Assembly: GCA_018343915.1 (NCBI GenBank)
Contig: JABRWF010000007.1
Location: forward strand, 1,116,001-1,180,000
DNA length: 64,000 nt
Direction of reading: 5' to 3'
From: Agroathelia rolfsii
Taxonomy: Eukaryota > Basidiomycota > Agaricomycetes > Amylocorticiales > Amylocorticiaceae
The position numbers were made by a program, and so were the translations under genes. Numbering within the stretch: the stretch's first letter is position 1; each line of letters begins with the position of its first letter. The notes beneath the pieces were generated by a model, which saw nothing but the letters and a program-made list of their open reading frames with translations, did no database searches and was not told the DNA's origin. Positions 12,042 to 24,948 of the stretch are shown here, piece by piece.

Positions 12042-13337
12042 ATGTCTACAGATAAAGGAGAGGGACGCCGCGAGGACGCCCTTGCGAAACAGCGCGCCCA
12101 AATGCGTGAGGAATACGAGCGCCAAAAAGCATCCCTCATCAACGAGACGGAAAAGTCCCGCCCGTCCGCACACCGCTTCGTGGGCCAGAACGAGTCTGTG
12201 GATGAGGCGCTGAAGAACAGTACCGTCGGTCTCGTACACCTTGAGGACTTCCAGAAGCGCCGTAAAGAGATTGAAGAGGAGAAGGCCCGCGAGGCAGCGA
12301 GGACGAACGAGCTCAAGTAAAACATAATAACTGTCTTAATGTTCTATATGGGAGAGATGGCTTACATGACGTGGAGTACGCTCTTAGGGACGATTCAAAA
12401 CGCGTGAAGAAGAGAAAAAAGACGGCCAAAGCTACACTGTCATTCGCTATGGACGATGAGGGCGACGGCGACGGTGTTGATGCACCGTCTGGTTTGGCAA
12501 GGGAGGACGAGGACCCCGAGCAGCGTGCCAAGCGTGCCAAATTCCGCAAGAATCCTAATGTGGATACCTCTTTTCTTCCCGATCGTGAACGCGAGGAAGC
12601 CGAGCGGAAAGAGCGTGAACGATTGCGTCTCGAGTGGTTGTCTAAGCAGGAAGAAATCAAAACGGAGGACGTTGAGATCACTTACTCGTATTGGGATGGA
12701 TCTGGCCATAGGAAATCCGTTGTTGTAAGTCTTGTTTTCTTGCCTGCCCACCAAATGCAAAAGCTCATCTGTAAGGCTACATGCGCGACATACGCACCCT
12801 CGTTTTTCCATTTCGAATGGATCCTATAATGGCCATGGCTTTGATAATAGTGCAAAAAGGGCGATACTATAGCGACGTTCCTCGAGAAATGTCGACAACA
12901 GTTCCCCGAGCTGCGGGGGACGAGTGTCGACAATCTCATGTATGTGAAGGAGGATCTTATTATCCCTCATGTATGTGCTCGTTGCTAGTCATTCTCGATC
13001 ATCTCATTTGACCTTTTCTCCCTTCAGCATTACACATTCTATGACTTTATTATAAACAAAGCAAGAGGGAAATCTGGCCCGTTGTTCAACTTTGATGTTC
13101 ACGATGATGTCCGTCTGCTTGCCGACGCCACGAAGGAAAAGGACGAATCACACGCTGGCAAAGTTGTCCAAAGAAGCTATTATCAACGGAACAAACACAT
13201 ATTCCCTGCCTCGCGATGGGAGGTAAATTACTTTTTGTTTCTTCGCCTTGTGTACAGGATTTCATTGTTTTGTCTCCCCCCCTTCTTGCCAGGTTTACGA
13301 TCCAGAAAAAGACTATGGTTCTTATAAGATTGCCTAG
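12042..13337 (+). CDS. XAP5/FAM50-family nuclear protein
   Basis: This is a conserved eukaryotic nuclear protein of the FAM50/XAP5 family, linked to the spliceosome and gene expression. The N-terminal part is highly charged ([20 protein letters not shown]) and includes a run of basic and acidic residues with a likely nuclear signal (KRVKKRKK). The XAP5 domain begins with [17 protein letters not shown]. It continues through small exons to [20 protein letters not shown], then [20 protein letters not shown] and [10 protein letters not shown]. The last exon encodes [14 protein letters not shown] and TAG at 13335-13337. Exons sum to about 340 residues, the family length. Intact. Confidence 0.92.
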
Positions 13338-15640
13338 TCTCTTCCTGTACCGCCGTGTCGAATCTTCTGTTTCTTCCGTATAGCTGACGGACACCTCTTG
13401 GGAGCTTGGAAGTTACTGGATTATGATTCAATAGCGTGGGCCCTATGAAATGCGGCAATGTGGGGCAAGCGAATCTTAATTGCACACGTCACATATGTAT
13501 GGCAATTTATTTAAACCGTAATGATCCCGAGTCCAACTCCCTCTGGCGGCCGATTCATTGCTATATTAGAGAGTGATGATCTGATTAGATTTTTTGGTGT
13601 TAAGTAATACTGATAAGGGGGAGGGGGGGAATTTGGTGTGCTAGTCCAAGCTAAGAACTTGAAGGACGTGCAAAGTGCGCGCACAGGTTTGGTAGTACTC
13701 AGTTGGCTGGCTTTTTGCACACGCTTGAGTTGTCTCCTATACGGTAGTCATGCTTTCTGAGTGCATATATATGTTAGAATGGCAATCCATTGCCACGAAG
13801 GATGGGAGTAACGGAGCCACGATCACGCATAGCATGACCAGGCTTTAGTAGTAGCCACGCGTCATAGTTTGTACCACATTCGTTTGTCCGCGTACTACGT
13901 CCATATGCAACGACAAGCGGATGCCTTCAATGACATTTTACTGGCTGTTGTTTTTATCTTAGCTATCTGGCTCGCCCTTTTCTCACAATATAGTCACCTC
14001 AGTTTTTGCTTGCCCCACCTGCCTCCTATAGTGTACCAGCACAGCAGTGACAGGGGTGTTGAGCCCTTGCATTCTCGCAGGACGGGCCAGCACCCGAGTT
14101 ATCCCCCGGAGGTAGCTGACTAAACCGCTCTGGTCCGTGCGCCCCCCTGAGAAGATGTAACTTCAGAAGAAATACCTGTGTGAGGATGTGAAGGGTAAAA
14201 GGGGCAACAACGTGTGACGGTGATTCGACCAGGAATGGCAGCTGTGATTGAAGTATGATTCCCAATCCGCCGCGGCGCCTACCAAGACCACCATGTGCTG
14301 TTTGTTATCCCTGCTCAATCTCAAGGCAACTCTCGTACAAAACTAAACTGATCATAGCGTTTCAACGAGAACTTGATACTCACTGGCACTGCCTATCTAT
14401 ATACGCGCATTGAAGATAATTGCCTTTCTGGACGAACGTGGCCGGCCGGTGGACACTACCATGCCCTTTGACGAGGAGACAGTAGACGCATACCAATATC
14501 CGTAGGGCCTTTTGCTCTTGCTGGGTAGCATTCGAGGCGAATGCGCTCATTCAAGTGGAAGTACGGCTTCGTTGGTGGTTTACTGAGAGACTGAGAAGCC
14601 GGAAGGTACTGAGTTGTTCGTGCAAATGGCTGTTAGGTACACATCCTGAAAGGGCCCTGTATAATCTCTTCAGAAGTCTCAATTACAATTGTTTTAAAAA
14701 TTGCCTCACATCCCAGACTCTAGGCGATGTCGACGAAGCAAGTTTATTGCGGACTAACGTTACACAGATCGCGGAACGATCTTGGTAGAGGTTCGATATT
14801 CGAGGAATCAATCCATGGCCAAATCATTCGATTGACCTTCTTGGACCACTTAAAATATAAAGATGTATAGCTGTATGGTAGCAGCCAATATGGATCCACT
14901 GTCCCAATTGCTTAGGGGGAGGTGAGACAACACAATACACCAGACCTCCTGTATCCGGTATCCGCAATCCCTGGAACTGAATTTGCCTATGGAAGAAATC
15001 TAAGACATACAGGAGGGGATGAAATATAAGTCGAGGATACTCCTGAAGATGTGCTGGGTGGGAGTATAATATACCCCTTCACTTCGCCTGTGATGTGGCG
15101 TATTAATATTCTCAGAGACCCTAGTCCAAAGAGATGGGAGGAAAATATGGTAAGTGTTTGAAAGCGTCCCTGATTTACCATAAGACTGACATGGCACCTG
15201 AATATAGAAAGAAGGATTTGATATTGTAATGAGGCGTCCTCAATCCAATATCATCTTTGATACTGGATGGTACTGTTTATTGCCACATTTCCATCCATTC
15301 TAGACCAACGTAATGCGTAACTTTTGAAGATCAAGCAATAGATGATATTATGGACTTCACTCAAGATTATGCGCCTTTCCTAGGACTGCTAAATGACAAA
15401 GCAAGCGTTGGTCGTGTTCTTGATCAAACGGATTGTTTGCAGGTCACGCGGATGGCATGCTTGCCATGTTGTGGGTGGTTGTGTACCATTGCCGCGCATG
15501 CTTTGTTTAGCGACTGGCTCTCCCGATCTCCCTACATAAGGCTCACGTGCCGGTTACTGACCTTTAACTCTTCCATCCACATCGACCTGCGGCATTAACT
15601 GTTGCATTCACCACCTCATCCCCCCTCTCACCATCCAACG
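13338..15640. other. Long intergenic stretch without a recognised gene
   Basis: About 2.3 kb between FAM50 and the next gene. Several short open frames occur (for example 13869-14123 and 14555-14788), but none shows a family signature or a convincing spliced extension. I see no inverted or direct repeats by eye. It probably holds the FAM50 3' end and the promoter of the gene at 15641. Confidence 0.4.
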
Positions 15641-17955
15641 ATGTCTAACCCTCAGGAGTTAAAACCTATGATCATGAGGGTAGACATGAAGAAGGGAAGA
15701 AAGCCAGGCAAAGCCGTCAACTTGGGGAACCTGTCTGAGGCGGAGCTGGGGAAGCCAATGTCTTTCAACTTTGGTAAGGGGTCGGCCACCCATCAACGGG
15801 TTTCTACACTTGCACTATTCAAGAACACCCCTGGAATACCAAGGGACACACCACAGACCACTTATGTACGCCTCACTTACATATGATCTCTGATTTAATG
15901 TTAATGGCCCCGCAGTCTACAATATCGATGGCACCATCGCACATGCAAACAACAACTCCTTCCCCTCCCTCACCTATCCGCAGTGGGGATCAAGTCTTGA
16001 CGAGGGATACCACCTATTCAAATGCACTTATAGCTCACCGCGACAATGTGAGTGGCACATTTCTCTACCAATCCTTCATTCAATCACTTATCCCTTTACA
16101 GAATCCAACAGTGCATTACCATCATACCAGCAGCAATGTTGCACAGTCCACCCCCGCTCAGGATTCTACATTTCAGAAGCGTAACATGGAGCTCCAGAGT
16201 CGAGCTCAAGCGATGGCTCCAAACCACCAAAGCCTGGTCTACTCTTCAGACGCGCCGTCCAGTCGCGATATGATGCCACTGGGTAGCTCACGCATTGATA
16301 ATCTAACAGCTCCCTTTTCTAGTGGCTGGAGTCAAACGACCACGGCCCCGACTCCCAATATTAGAGCGGATAGCCTTCGTGGTCTCTATATGATGGCGTC
16401 GGCACCTCTCACTGCTATGCGGAATGCTGCCGCTGCAGACCCACCAACACCTGATTTGCCTGCTAATCCAATCATGATTTTGCCACAACTTAACCCAAGA
16501 CATGGTTCTCCTGTCTATGCCCTGCCCCAGACCAGCACTGCTAATTCAATAAAACGTGGCATTACTAAACCACAGAATACCATGTCCAGTACTCCGCAAG
16601 CCTCTGGCCACAATGCCACCTATGTTGCTAAACACACTGCTGCCAACAATGCACTTGCTCAGCAGCACTACCTGCAGTCTCTTTGGATGCAACAGGCTAC
16701 CCAAGGGCTAGGGCCGGCTGCATTTGGAGAGACAGACGGACGAGCCCCTTACTCAGGACACGATCACAGTCACAATCCTCAGGCTCGACAATCGCCTGTC
16801 TCTCTTCCTAGCCACTACATCGACACTGCAAAAAACATGCTGCACCAGCCCCCCGCGTCTCCTGCTACTCTCCCGTCTTCGCATTCCTTGGATTACAAGC
16901 AAAATACTCAGCTTGCACCACTAGCTTTTAATCCCCCCGTTTCCGGTAATCCTGGGATTTTTCAGCCACCGTACATGCACAAATACACGTCAAAGCCGGC
17001 ACCGAACATTGAAACTCAACAGACGCAGGCACCCGCCATGATGAATTACCCTACTCAGACGATAGATCACAGGCCAAGCAAGAGAATCAGAACAGAGAAA
17101 TCCCAGAGTATTAACAAGCTAAATGACGGAGCTGTCCATCAAGAACTCTGGTCTGCTCCGGCTATCTCCTACCCCTACAACATCCTTGATCAACCAATTC
17201 CACTGCCGACATCCCAGCCAGTATCACAGGCAGAATCAGCAGTCCTAGCTATCCCTCACGATGTTATCGATCAGCCAACTTTTCTCCCAGAAACCCAGCC
17301 GTTGACACAGGCAGGCCCTTCAGGCCCTACAGCAGTCAGCGCAATGTCTTTGCCCCCCGTGCCACAGCTTACTATTGCGACCAATCGTCTCATCCGCCCC
17401 TTGCCTATTCGAGCGACCAAGGCTTCTCAAACAAAGCATTTGGCTCCGCCCAAGTCTGGGGAGCCTCTTGTTGGAGCCGGCCAGGAAGGAGAGTCCCTAG
17501 CCGAACAGGAGATTTCCAACGACCTTGGTCAGCATGATCTAATCGAGCCGGCGATTGAAGTTGCCAGTAGGATACAGGCTTACCCAGAGGCCGAAGCTGA
17601 AGCTAAACCTGAGGCTGGGGTTGAGAGTGAGCCAGAGAGTGAGGATAGAGAGCCCAATACCACACCCAAGCCTGAGACTGTTAAAAATGTGGAGGCCTCC
17701 TGCACTACCTTGGAGGTGTCTCATGGGACTAATGTCATTTCTCCTACACTCACGGCCGAAATCACGGAACAATCTGGGAGAATTGATCGTATCTTTGCTG
17801 AAGAGCGAAAACAGGATCGATTTTACCAAAATCTTTTTGACGAGTTCTTGGCGGACTTCATTCTAGGTAATGGTCTTGGTGTTCAGGTAGCATCTTGGGC
17901 CGAAGAGAAGGATGAGCAATGTGAGAACGAAAACCGCGCAAAAGAAGGCATCTGA
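15641..17955 (+). CDS. Unrecognised Pro/Ser/Thr/Gln-rich protein
   Basis: I do not recognise the family. The first exon encodes MSNPQELKPMIMRVDMKKGR then KPGKAVNLGNLSEAELGKPM, a basic, ordered-looking segment. A 50-nt intron (15866-15915) joins TTY to STISMAPSH in frame. The remaining roughly 680 residues are low in complexity and rich in Pro, Ser, Thr, Gln and Ala. They include a short basic patch (RPSKRIRTEK), which may be a nuclear signal, and acidic Glu-rich repeats (EAEAEAKPEAGVESEPESED). The C-terminus is probably helical (EERKQDRFYQNLFDEFLADF). The stretch 16048-16101 begins GTGAGT and ends ACAG, is 54 nt and in frame, so it could be an intron that is retained or spliced. A regulatory role is possible but only a guess. 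Confidence 0.65.
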
Positions 17956-18687
17956 AAGACTTCAACTGCTTGTTGCTGTTTCTCGAGCTCGAGTTAATGA
18001 CGGTGGCTTTCGTTTTCCTGGTATTGGTGGTTCCAGCAACGACCTTATTTTTTATTTTTTTATTTCTTCCTTTGTTTTGGAACATGGCCATGGCCGTAAT
18101 ATTTCGGTGGTGCAAGGTCATTTATTGCATTGTAGCCTAGCTCTTTTGTATACCGCCACATAAGGACATTCGTAAGGTTTATATTGTATTTGTATTCTTT
18201 CTGTGTTTGTCTTCTTCTTTTTCTTCTCTTCTCTCAAGTTGTGACGTTTGATATACAAAAACCCATTCACTGTAGTCTCTATCTCCTAGTTTCGTATTTT
18301 TTCATTTCATATCCCCACACAATTCTAGATCAATTATGTACATTGTTTAACTTACAAGTCACAAACACGATGCAAAACTGGATCAGCAGATTACCTTATG
18401 GCCGATGAAGACAATGTTATGGGCTGGCGGAACGCGTATGGTAACTTGTTAAGGAAGTCAGCAGTACGATTGAAGCTGCCACTATAAACCAAAAATTACC
18501 AAGGACAGTGTTCCGAGGCGCTATGGGTTGGCGCTTGTAGGGACCTATACAAATATTGAGTGGTTAAGTTTTCTGAATGAAAAATTCACGAGAACGAAAA
18601 AGACTAAAAAAGCTAATGTTATAGACAACAGGCAAAAATTCTTAGCTAGTGCCAGAATGATCTGAAATTGTGAGAATACTGGTGCGC
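17956..18687. other. 3' flank, AT-rich
   Basis: T-rich sequence that probably includes the 3' UTR of the preceding gene (up to about 18200). No conserved coding sequence was recognised up to the tRNA terminator. Confidence 0.4.
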
Positions 18688-18692
18688 AAAAA
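18688..18692 (-). terminator. Pol III terminator of tRNA-Phe
   Basis: A run of five A on the + strand, read as TTTTT on the minus strand, directly follows the tRNA 3' end. Confidence 0.75.
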
Positions 18693-18792
18693 TGCCAGGA
18701 GCGTGGATTGAACACGCGACCTCCAGAATTATGTAAGCAGGTTATCTGCTTGCAACTTCAGTCTGTTGCTCTCCCAGCTGAGCTATCCCGGC
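18693..18792 (-). tRNA. tRNA-Phe (GAA) with a 27-nt intron
   Basis: On the minus strand the gene starts GCCGGGATAGCTCAGC and ends CTCCTGGCA. The acceptor stem pairs fully with one G-T wobble. The D stem is GCTC/GAGC. The anticodon loop is CTGAAGT with anticodon GAA, and the T arm is GCGTG-TTCAATC-CACGC. The mature tRNA is 73 nt. The intron (18729-18755) sits after G37, the canonical eukaryotic site. It contains a 6-bp inverted repeat, AAGCAG/CTGCTT. The outermost anticodon-stem pair is an A-G mismatch. The gene is head to head with the V-ATPase gene, whose start codon lies 108 bp away. Confidence 0.93.
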
Positions 18793-18900
18793 TATGCCAT
18801 TAGCTTTAGATTAACCAACAGATACAAATATAGCTCGGCCACATTCACCAGTTCAACCGCTACTGTCTGCTCAAGACAGTCTTTCGTCACCACTGGCATC

Positions 18901-19859
18901 ATGTCTGGTCAAGGGGCTCGCGAGAATGTCTTTGCCACTCGCATGGCGCTCACAAATACCAAGCTGCGTCTCAAGGGCGCACAGACAGGACATTCACTGC
19001 TAGCCAAAAAGCGCGATGCTTTAACTACTCGATTCCGTGCTATCCTAAGGAAGGTTGACGAGGTGTGGGCCAGCTTGATCTTCTGCGTACTTAACTGCGG
19101 AATTTCATCTTACATTATGCGATTACTCCTTTCCAAAGGCTAAACGCAAGATGGGCCGAGTGATGCAATTGGCATCTTTCTCTCTTGCAGAGGTGACCTA
19201 TGCAACGGGCGATATCGCCTACCTAGTACAAGAACAGGCAAAACAGGCAACGTTCCGTGTTAAATCGAAACAAGAGAATGTCTCTGGCGTTGTCCTTCCT
19301 ACATTCGAGGTGGATAGGACACCTGGATCAGGTATGTGTGGTACTACTACTGATCTGCTTTCAAAACCCATCAACACATATTCTAGATTTCAATCTGACT
19401 GGTCTTGGTCGTGGCGGTCAGCAAGTCCTACGTGCTAAAGAAGTCTATGCCAAAGCTGTGGAAACGCTGGTCGAGCTAGCCTCTTTACAGACAGCATTCA
19501 TGATCTTGGACGAAGTCATCCGTGCAACCAATCGGCGTGTAAATGCCATTGAGCATGTCGTGATACCTCGCCTTGACAATACTATCAAATATATAATCAG
19601 CGAGCTTGATGAGATGGATCGTGAGGAATTCTTCCGGTGGGTCCAAGTACTTACATGTCCTCTTTCCATAGTATATTCAAAGGTCTCCCACAGCTTGAAG
19701 AAAGTACAAGGAAAAAAGAAACGTTCAGCTGCCATTGCAGAGGAGCAACGATTAGAGAACCAAAGCGAGGAGCCAGGCGCCGCAGCACCATTGCCGGCTG
19801 AAGACGAGACGGGCGGTGGTAACTTGCTCAACGACAAAGATGAAGACGTCATCTTCTAA
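18901..19859 (+). CDS. VMA8: V-type proton ATPase subunit D
   Basis: Subunit D forms the central rotor shaft of the V1 sector of the vacuolar proton pump. The start is [20 protein letters not shown]. The long N-terminal helix continues [20 protein letters not shown] and, past an intron, [21 protein letters not shown] further intron precedes [20 protein letters not shown]. The C-terminal helix includes [20 protein letters not shown] and [12 protein letters not shown], then, after the last intron, [10 protein letters not shown]. The tail is acidic and Glu/Ala/Pro-rich and ends DEDVIF. Length is about 245 residues, as expected. No defects. Confidence 0.94.
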
Positions 19860-19960
19860 TCACACTCAAATGGCTAATCATGATGGACAACGATCTTGCA
19901 CGATAATGTACGATAAAAAGTAATTCAATACCATTCCAGAGTTCATTATACTTCTATCTG

Positions 19961-22900
19961 TTATGCTGAAAAACCACCCGTGCTCAATGACGATGGAAGT
20001 GCGAATTTACCACTACCACAAGACACGTTTATATCATCGGTCAGGGTCAGTTCCACAGTCGATCCGTTGGTGAAGACGTCCCAATCGAGGTAGCAATTCG
20101 ACTTATATGCTTCTCCGTTAACCGTAACATTCTATAGTTTGACAATAATCAGGCATCAATTAACACGTGTGCGTAGCAGGACTTACGGATACGAAGACTT
20201 TCCCACCCGTGCCAGATGCTGGATTACCTTCGAAACCATTCGCCTTGATTGTCGTCGTCTTATTTAAGGCTGGGATATAGAAAGATACTTCTGGGAACCA
20301 AGGAGAAGCGAGGAGATATTCTGTCGTCGAAGGTACTGGATACATCCCCAAGAGATAGAATGCCGCCCAGCTGGCCATAGCGCCTAAAAATCTGGTTGTT
20401 AATCATCCTTCCAATGTAAGGGTGTTATTAGCAATACCCGAGTCTGTATTGCGCAGACCATATCAGCATTGAATCGCCTAAGTAAATATAGAGGCAATAT
20501 AATATACGAACCATCATTTCCTGGAATACCATTCACTGATGTGTTGAAGTACTGTGCGATGAGCTGACGTGAAGTTTGCGTGCTCAATCCGGGCTTGTCG
20601 GCGTAGTGATACATGAATGGGATATTCATTGACGGTTCATCAGTCACATCAAAGTAGTGCTATTATCTGGTTAGAACACCGTGCAACAGTACTCGTATGG
20701 ACAGCACTGACCTGATTAATTAAGAACTCCAGACGTGCGAGAAAGGCGTCGTTTCCGCCTTGCAGCTTGATCAAATTAGCCACGTCTTGGGGTACAAACT
20801 TTTGGGAAGTTATTACTTCATCTTTTAAAAGAGAAACAGCATAAACATGCCTGAGAATACTGTGCATATATGTTTAGCTAGTGCAATTTCTTAATGTATT
20901 CTTCAACTTACAACAAGGGGTGATGATTCATAAAATCCATCACGATTCCATGCGTTTAAGTAGCAAGTGGATTGAGTAGGATCGTGGATGCTGCAGTGGC
21001 GCGGATCGGTATAGTTGAATGTTCCATTTGAGAATCGTGGCTTGAATGGGAACAATCAGGACCAAGCCCTCATGTTGTACTACTGTTAATCATACCTGCA
21101 TCATTCCTTTAATGCTGCTGTTCCCAGGAACTGTCGTATTGGGGTTCCAGACATTAACGTAGTTCATGGCACGAGCTGCATACTAAAAAAATGTTTTGAA
21201 CTCAGGACTGGCCAAGCAAATACGCCATAAAACCGACCTTGGTAGCTGCACTAGAATTCCCCAGTACTTTTGCAACTTGAGAAACGGCAAAGTCGTCAAA
21301 CGCGTACTGAAACGAGTCAAATAAGTAAGAATAGAGACAGATGGAATATCTACCCATACCTCTAAGCTTCTTGATACCCATTTAGATGGTGCCCCTCCCG
21401 CCTCATAAGAGTCCTGAGGGATGAAATCTTATGGAGGGTTAATAAGTTAGCCTGATAGCACGCGAAAGGAAGACATACTATATTTTTCCCATGCATGGAT
21501 CTGTTTCCCTTGCAAGTTCCAGTCTGGAGCTTGCAGTTCTGCATCGGCCAATAAGGCTGTATAAAGGTCATTTAAAGATACGTTCAATGCCGAGGCTTGT
21601 TCATTGAATCTGTGGGAGACATTCGTCTCATCAATACGATATGTCAATAGATCACACAGAAGAGGGCATACTTGACAGCAAATTCGCCTAAAATAGGATC
21701 TGCATCTAGTGAGCAAGAAAATATTCATCAGATCTTTTTTTTTTTTTTGCTCGGTTTAGGATGCAGTTGCACTTACTGGTACCGCCTTGTATCCACTGCT
21801 GCAGAGTTGCACCTCGACATTCGGGCAACCACCCCTCATGCTGTTGTATGTTGATCATACCTCGGACAATAAGAGCGAAATTTTCGGGATCATGTAGCGA
21901 GAACAATGGATAGAGGGTCCGGAACGTGTCCCACTATATGAAACCAAGTAAGCATATGCTTCAACTCGAGCTATGAAATTTTACATTGCAGTAGAGCGAG
22001 TCGTAGTATGGCTCGGTCGAGTTCCAGTTGGGATTTTCGTCGGTGTCTGAGGGTTATTGGTTATAGCGATTGCTGAGGGAATCATAAACTGCAGCTCACA
22101 ATCGGCGGGAGATATATGTGTCCGATATATTGAAGAATAAAGCAACTCGACGGTCTCCGCTGCGACGCCTGTGCTGTTGACCTGAATCCTACCAAGGAGC
22201 TCATTCCATGCGGCACGGTTTGTCGCATGGGCTCCATCGAAGTCAAAGTCAGGGGATTCTTCTTCAGCGTTTGCACAAGCTTGCTCGGTCGAGATGAAGG
22301 ACACGCCGACTCGGACAATGATTTCCGTCGAAGATGAAGTCGTATTTCCTGCAGGGAACTCTAGCAAGGCACCCATTTCCGTTGACGAGCCTAAGTTATA
22401 AAATGTTTAAAAATACTGTGCCGAGGTAAGTTTAAAGATACAGAAGCATACCAGAGTAGATCTGGGTGAAGGTTGTGGTGTTTTGGACAGGGTAGTTTCC
22501 AAGCCATGCACCATATTGAGTCGGGGGTCCAGGTGCTTTGAAATCAGTGCAAGAATAAACAATATAACGTCCAGGACCGAAAGAGGATGCAAAATTTGCG
22601 CCGCCTATGTACAAGTTCAGAAGACTCGTATACACCTTATATCTTAAAATAAATTCAATACCTGTGACCCTGCCTGTCGTGGGTTCAATTGTCATGAACG
22701 GGTTTACAGCACTCTGTTGTCCATCATTGGTGATGTCAACAATGATACGAGGATTCTCAACGGAAGACGGGAAGGTGTATCGATGCAATGCCGTGCGCCT
22801 TGTAGTAGTGAGTTCAACTCGAACGCCCGTGGACTACAATCCATATTAGTTTTGCATACTTTAATCCGGTTATGTTCTCACTAAGTTGGATGCAAAATAT

Positions 22901-23546
22901 CCAGGAGATGCAGCATCATCAGGTGAGCCTTCATCGGGCATTAGCATAAATATTAACTTGGAATCATCATCAACATACCATCACTAAGCACCTTGCGTAG
23001 TGCCTTTCTGCCGTCAATGGAGGTTTGACATTCATTGAAGGAGGAGCACCAGGTGAGGGGCCAGATCTTGAAGTTAGATAGCGATACACCCTAGAAATAA
23101 TTGGTTAAACTTGCTATATTTTCATATTTATAAAATTTATCATTGATCTTACGCCTCCCGTACCAGTATCGTGCAAGGCAGAGAAGCCTATTGCGTTGTA
23201 CTGAGGATCCGCATCATAGCCAGCTTGCTGAATCAAAGATTAGCAAGTAGACTCTGCTGATGAGCAAAGATCATAACACACATTTCCGGGGGAATCTGTA
23301 TCCATCCCCAATTTGGCCATACCATGAGGTAGTGTCGCCCCTATGAGATCCCCAAGGTTGGCCAGCAATCACCTTGGCAAAGATTGGATTCATACCTGGG
23401 AATACATGGCCACCATTCGTTGTCCCGATGAACGGGTTTACGAAATCAACGAAGTCTCCAGAAGTGCTGGCTGCATCATTGATAAAACGCGCATAAGCTT
23501 GGACTGATAGCAGAAAAACAAAGTGGGCTCTAAGGAGCCTGAACAT
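19961..23546 (-). CDS. Secreted glycoside hydrolase family 92 alpha-mannosidase
   Basis: GH92 enzymes are calcium-dependent exo-alpha-mannosidases that remove mannose from glycans. The start MFRLLRAHFVFLLSVQAYA is a signal peptide, so the protein is probably secreted. Family blocks follow: FVNPFIGTTNGGHVFPG, ATLPHGMAKLGMDTDSPGN, GYDADPQYNAIGFSALHDTG and SLSNFKIWPLTW. Further on are NAWNRDGFYESSPLL, which matches the WNRDG region of GH92, and MASWAAFYLLGMYPV near the C-terminus. The gene has more than ten introns and ends SSLSTGGFSA with TAA at 19961-19963. Length is about 800 residues. An upstream in-frame TTG exists, but the ATG at 23546 begins the signal peptide and is preferred. No frame breaks were evident, though not every exon was traced. 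Confidence 0.88.
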
Positions 23547-24222
23547 GATCGCGAAGGGTGGTGCGATTCCAGACAATCGGGTAGTAAACCTGACATTGCT
23601 CTTATAGGGATGGCGAGCAGCTTCGAAGAACGACAGTGACTTCTAGATAATCAACTTCCTATCCGTCATGACCATTCCGATTGCTATACTTAAAAGGCTC
23701 ATTGATGACGAGGAGCAGCTCCATTTTGAAAAATTCCGTCAGGAGACCTCAATGTGTGATGCAGAAGACAAGCAATCATCTCAATTACATAGAAAATGTG
23801 GTCACCAGACAAGAGTCACAGACACGAGTTCGCTAACGCCCAACGGCCTAAATGTCACACGGGAACCACAACGGCATAGGTTCTCCATATCAGAAAAGCT
23901 CGCATCTGCTCGCCTGTATTGCGGATCTTGGTTGACAAAAAGGATGTCATTGGATTAGATATTTGAATTCGATGAATTTCGGACAAAATACACCACATGG
24001 ATACTGGAGCTCCAAGGGACATAGAGAGATGAAAAACAAACACTCCGGACAGCACGTGTGCAAAACTCATGATCTCATCCCTAGCTCACGATTTGAATGG
24101 TAATACATGTTCCTCGGAAAGGCATATCATGGGCAGAGTGACACATAGATACATGATAGTCGTTTTTGGAATGTGAACGCAACATGAGATGAGTGGATGC
24201 AAAAGAAACCAGGGAGATAAAA
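23547..24222. other. Intergenic stretch between GH92 and uL24
   Basis: About 0.68 kb holding the GH92 promoter and probably the 3' UTR of the uL24 gene. A short + strand frame (23668-23958) has no family signature. Confidence 0.4.
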
Positions 24223-24948
24223 TTACTGGTTGCAATATGTCAGCTGTGGAAGACGGCAAGAGTGATTGCTGACATACCTCGGCCATCTCAACATCTCCAC
24301 CTGCGGCCTTCTTGCGATCCTTGCGCTCGAGGATTGCTCGCCTGAGCATGCAAATTAAGATGATCAGTCAACTTTGAACAGAACACACTTTCCCACCTGT
24401 CTTTGTCGAGCTTGAGTGTTGTGATAACGACATTGCTGGGATGGATGCCGATTGGCGATGTAGCACCGTTCGACTTATCACGGTGTACCCGGTCGACGTG
24501 GATAACCCACTTCTTCCTATAGACCTGCGTGACCTTGCCCTCTCTGCCCTTGTATTTTCCGCGAACAATGCGAACCTCATCGTCTTTGCGGACGGGGATC
24601 GAACGAGTCTACATAACCATTCACTGGATGAGATTTTTCGAACCCAGGGACATCCAAGGATAGACACACGTTGTATTTGCCCCGCAGCTCCTTGGAAAGA
24701 GCAGAGGACATCAACTTGCGGCGGACGGACGAAGGGGCGCCAAAGTGGGCGGCGCGGGCCTTGCGCCTTGAAGAGTGGACGTCTAGAGAACCAGCGAGCA
24801 ACCAGAGTCAGATTCTGAGCAAGATCGTCATCCGAGCCAGAAAGCAGCCATCCATCCGTTTCCACTTGGGAAATCGAGCATTTTTTGGCCCAGCATGATA
24901 CATAGAGCATTCAAGAGTAGCCTAATACCTACCCGAGTTGAATTTCAT
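24223..24948 (-). CDS. 60S ribosomal protein L26 (uL24)
   Basis: This is a KOW-domain ribosomal protein near the exit tunnel of the large subunit. The first exon is only MKFNS, spliced to a block including [20 protein letters not shown]. Next come [34 protein letters not shown] (the KOW motif), [20 protein letters not shown], and [20 protein letters not shown]. The C-terminus is [20 protein letters not shown] then AE. I place a last intron after MAE, with TAA (24223-24225) as the first codon of the final exon. Without it the frame runs on into a sequence unlike the family. That 3' end is the least certain part. About 140 residues. Confidence 0.88.
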
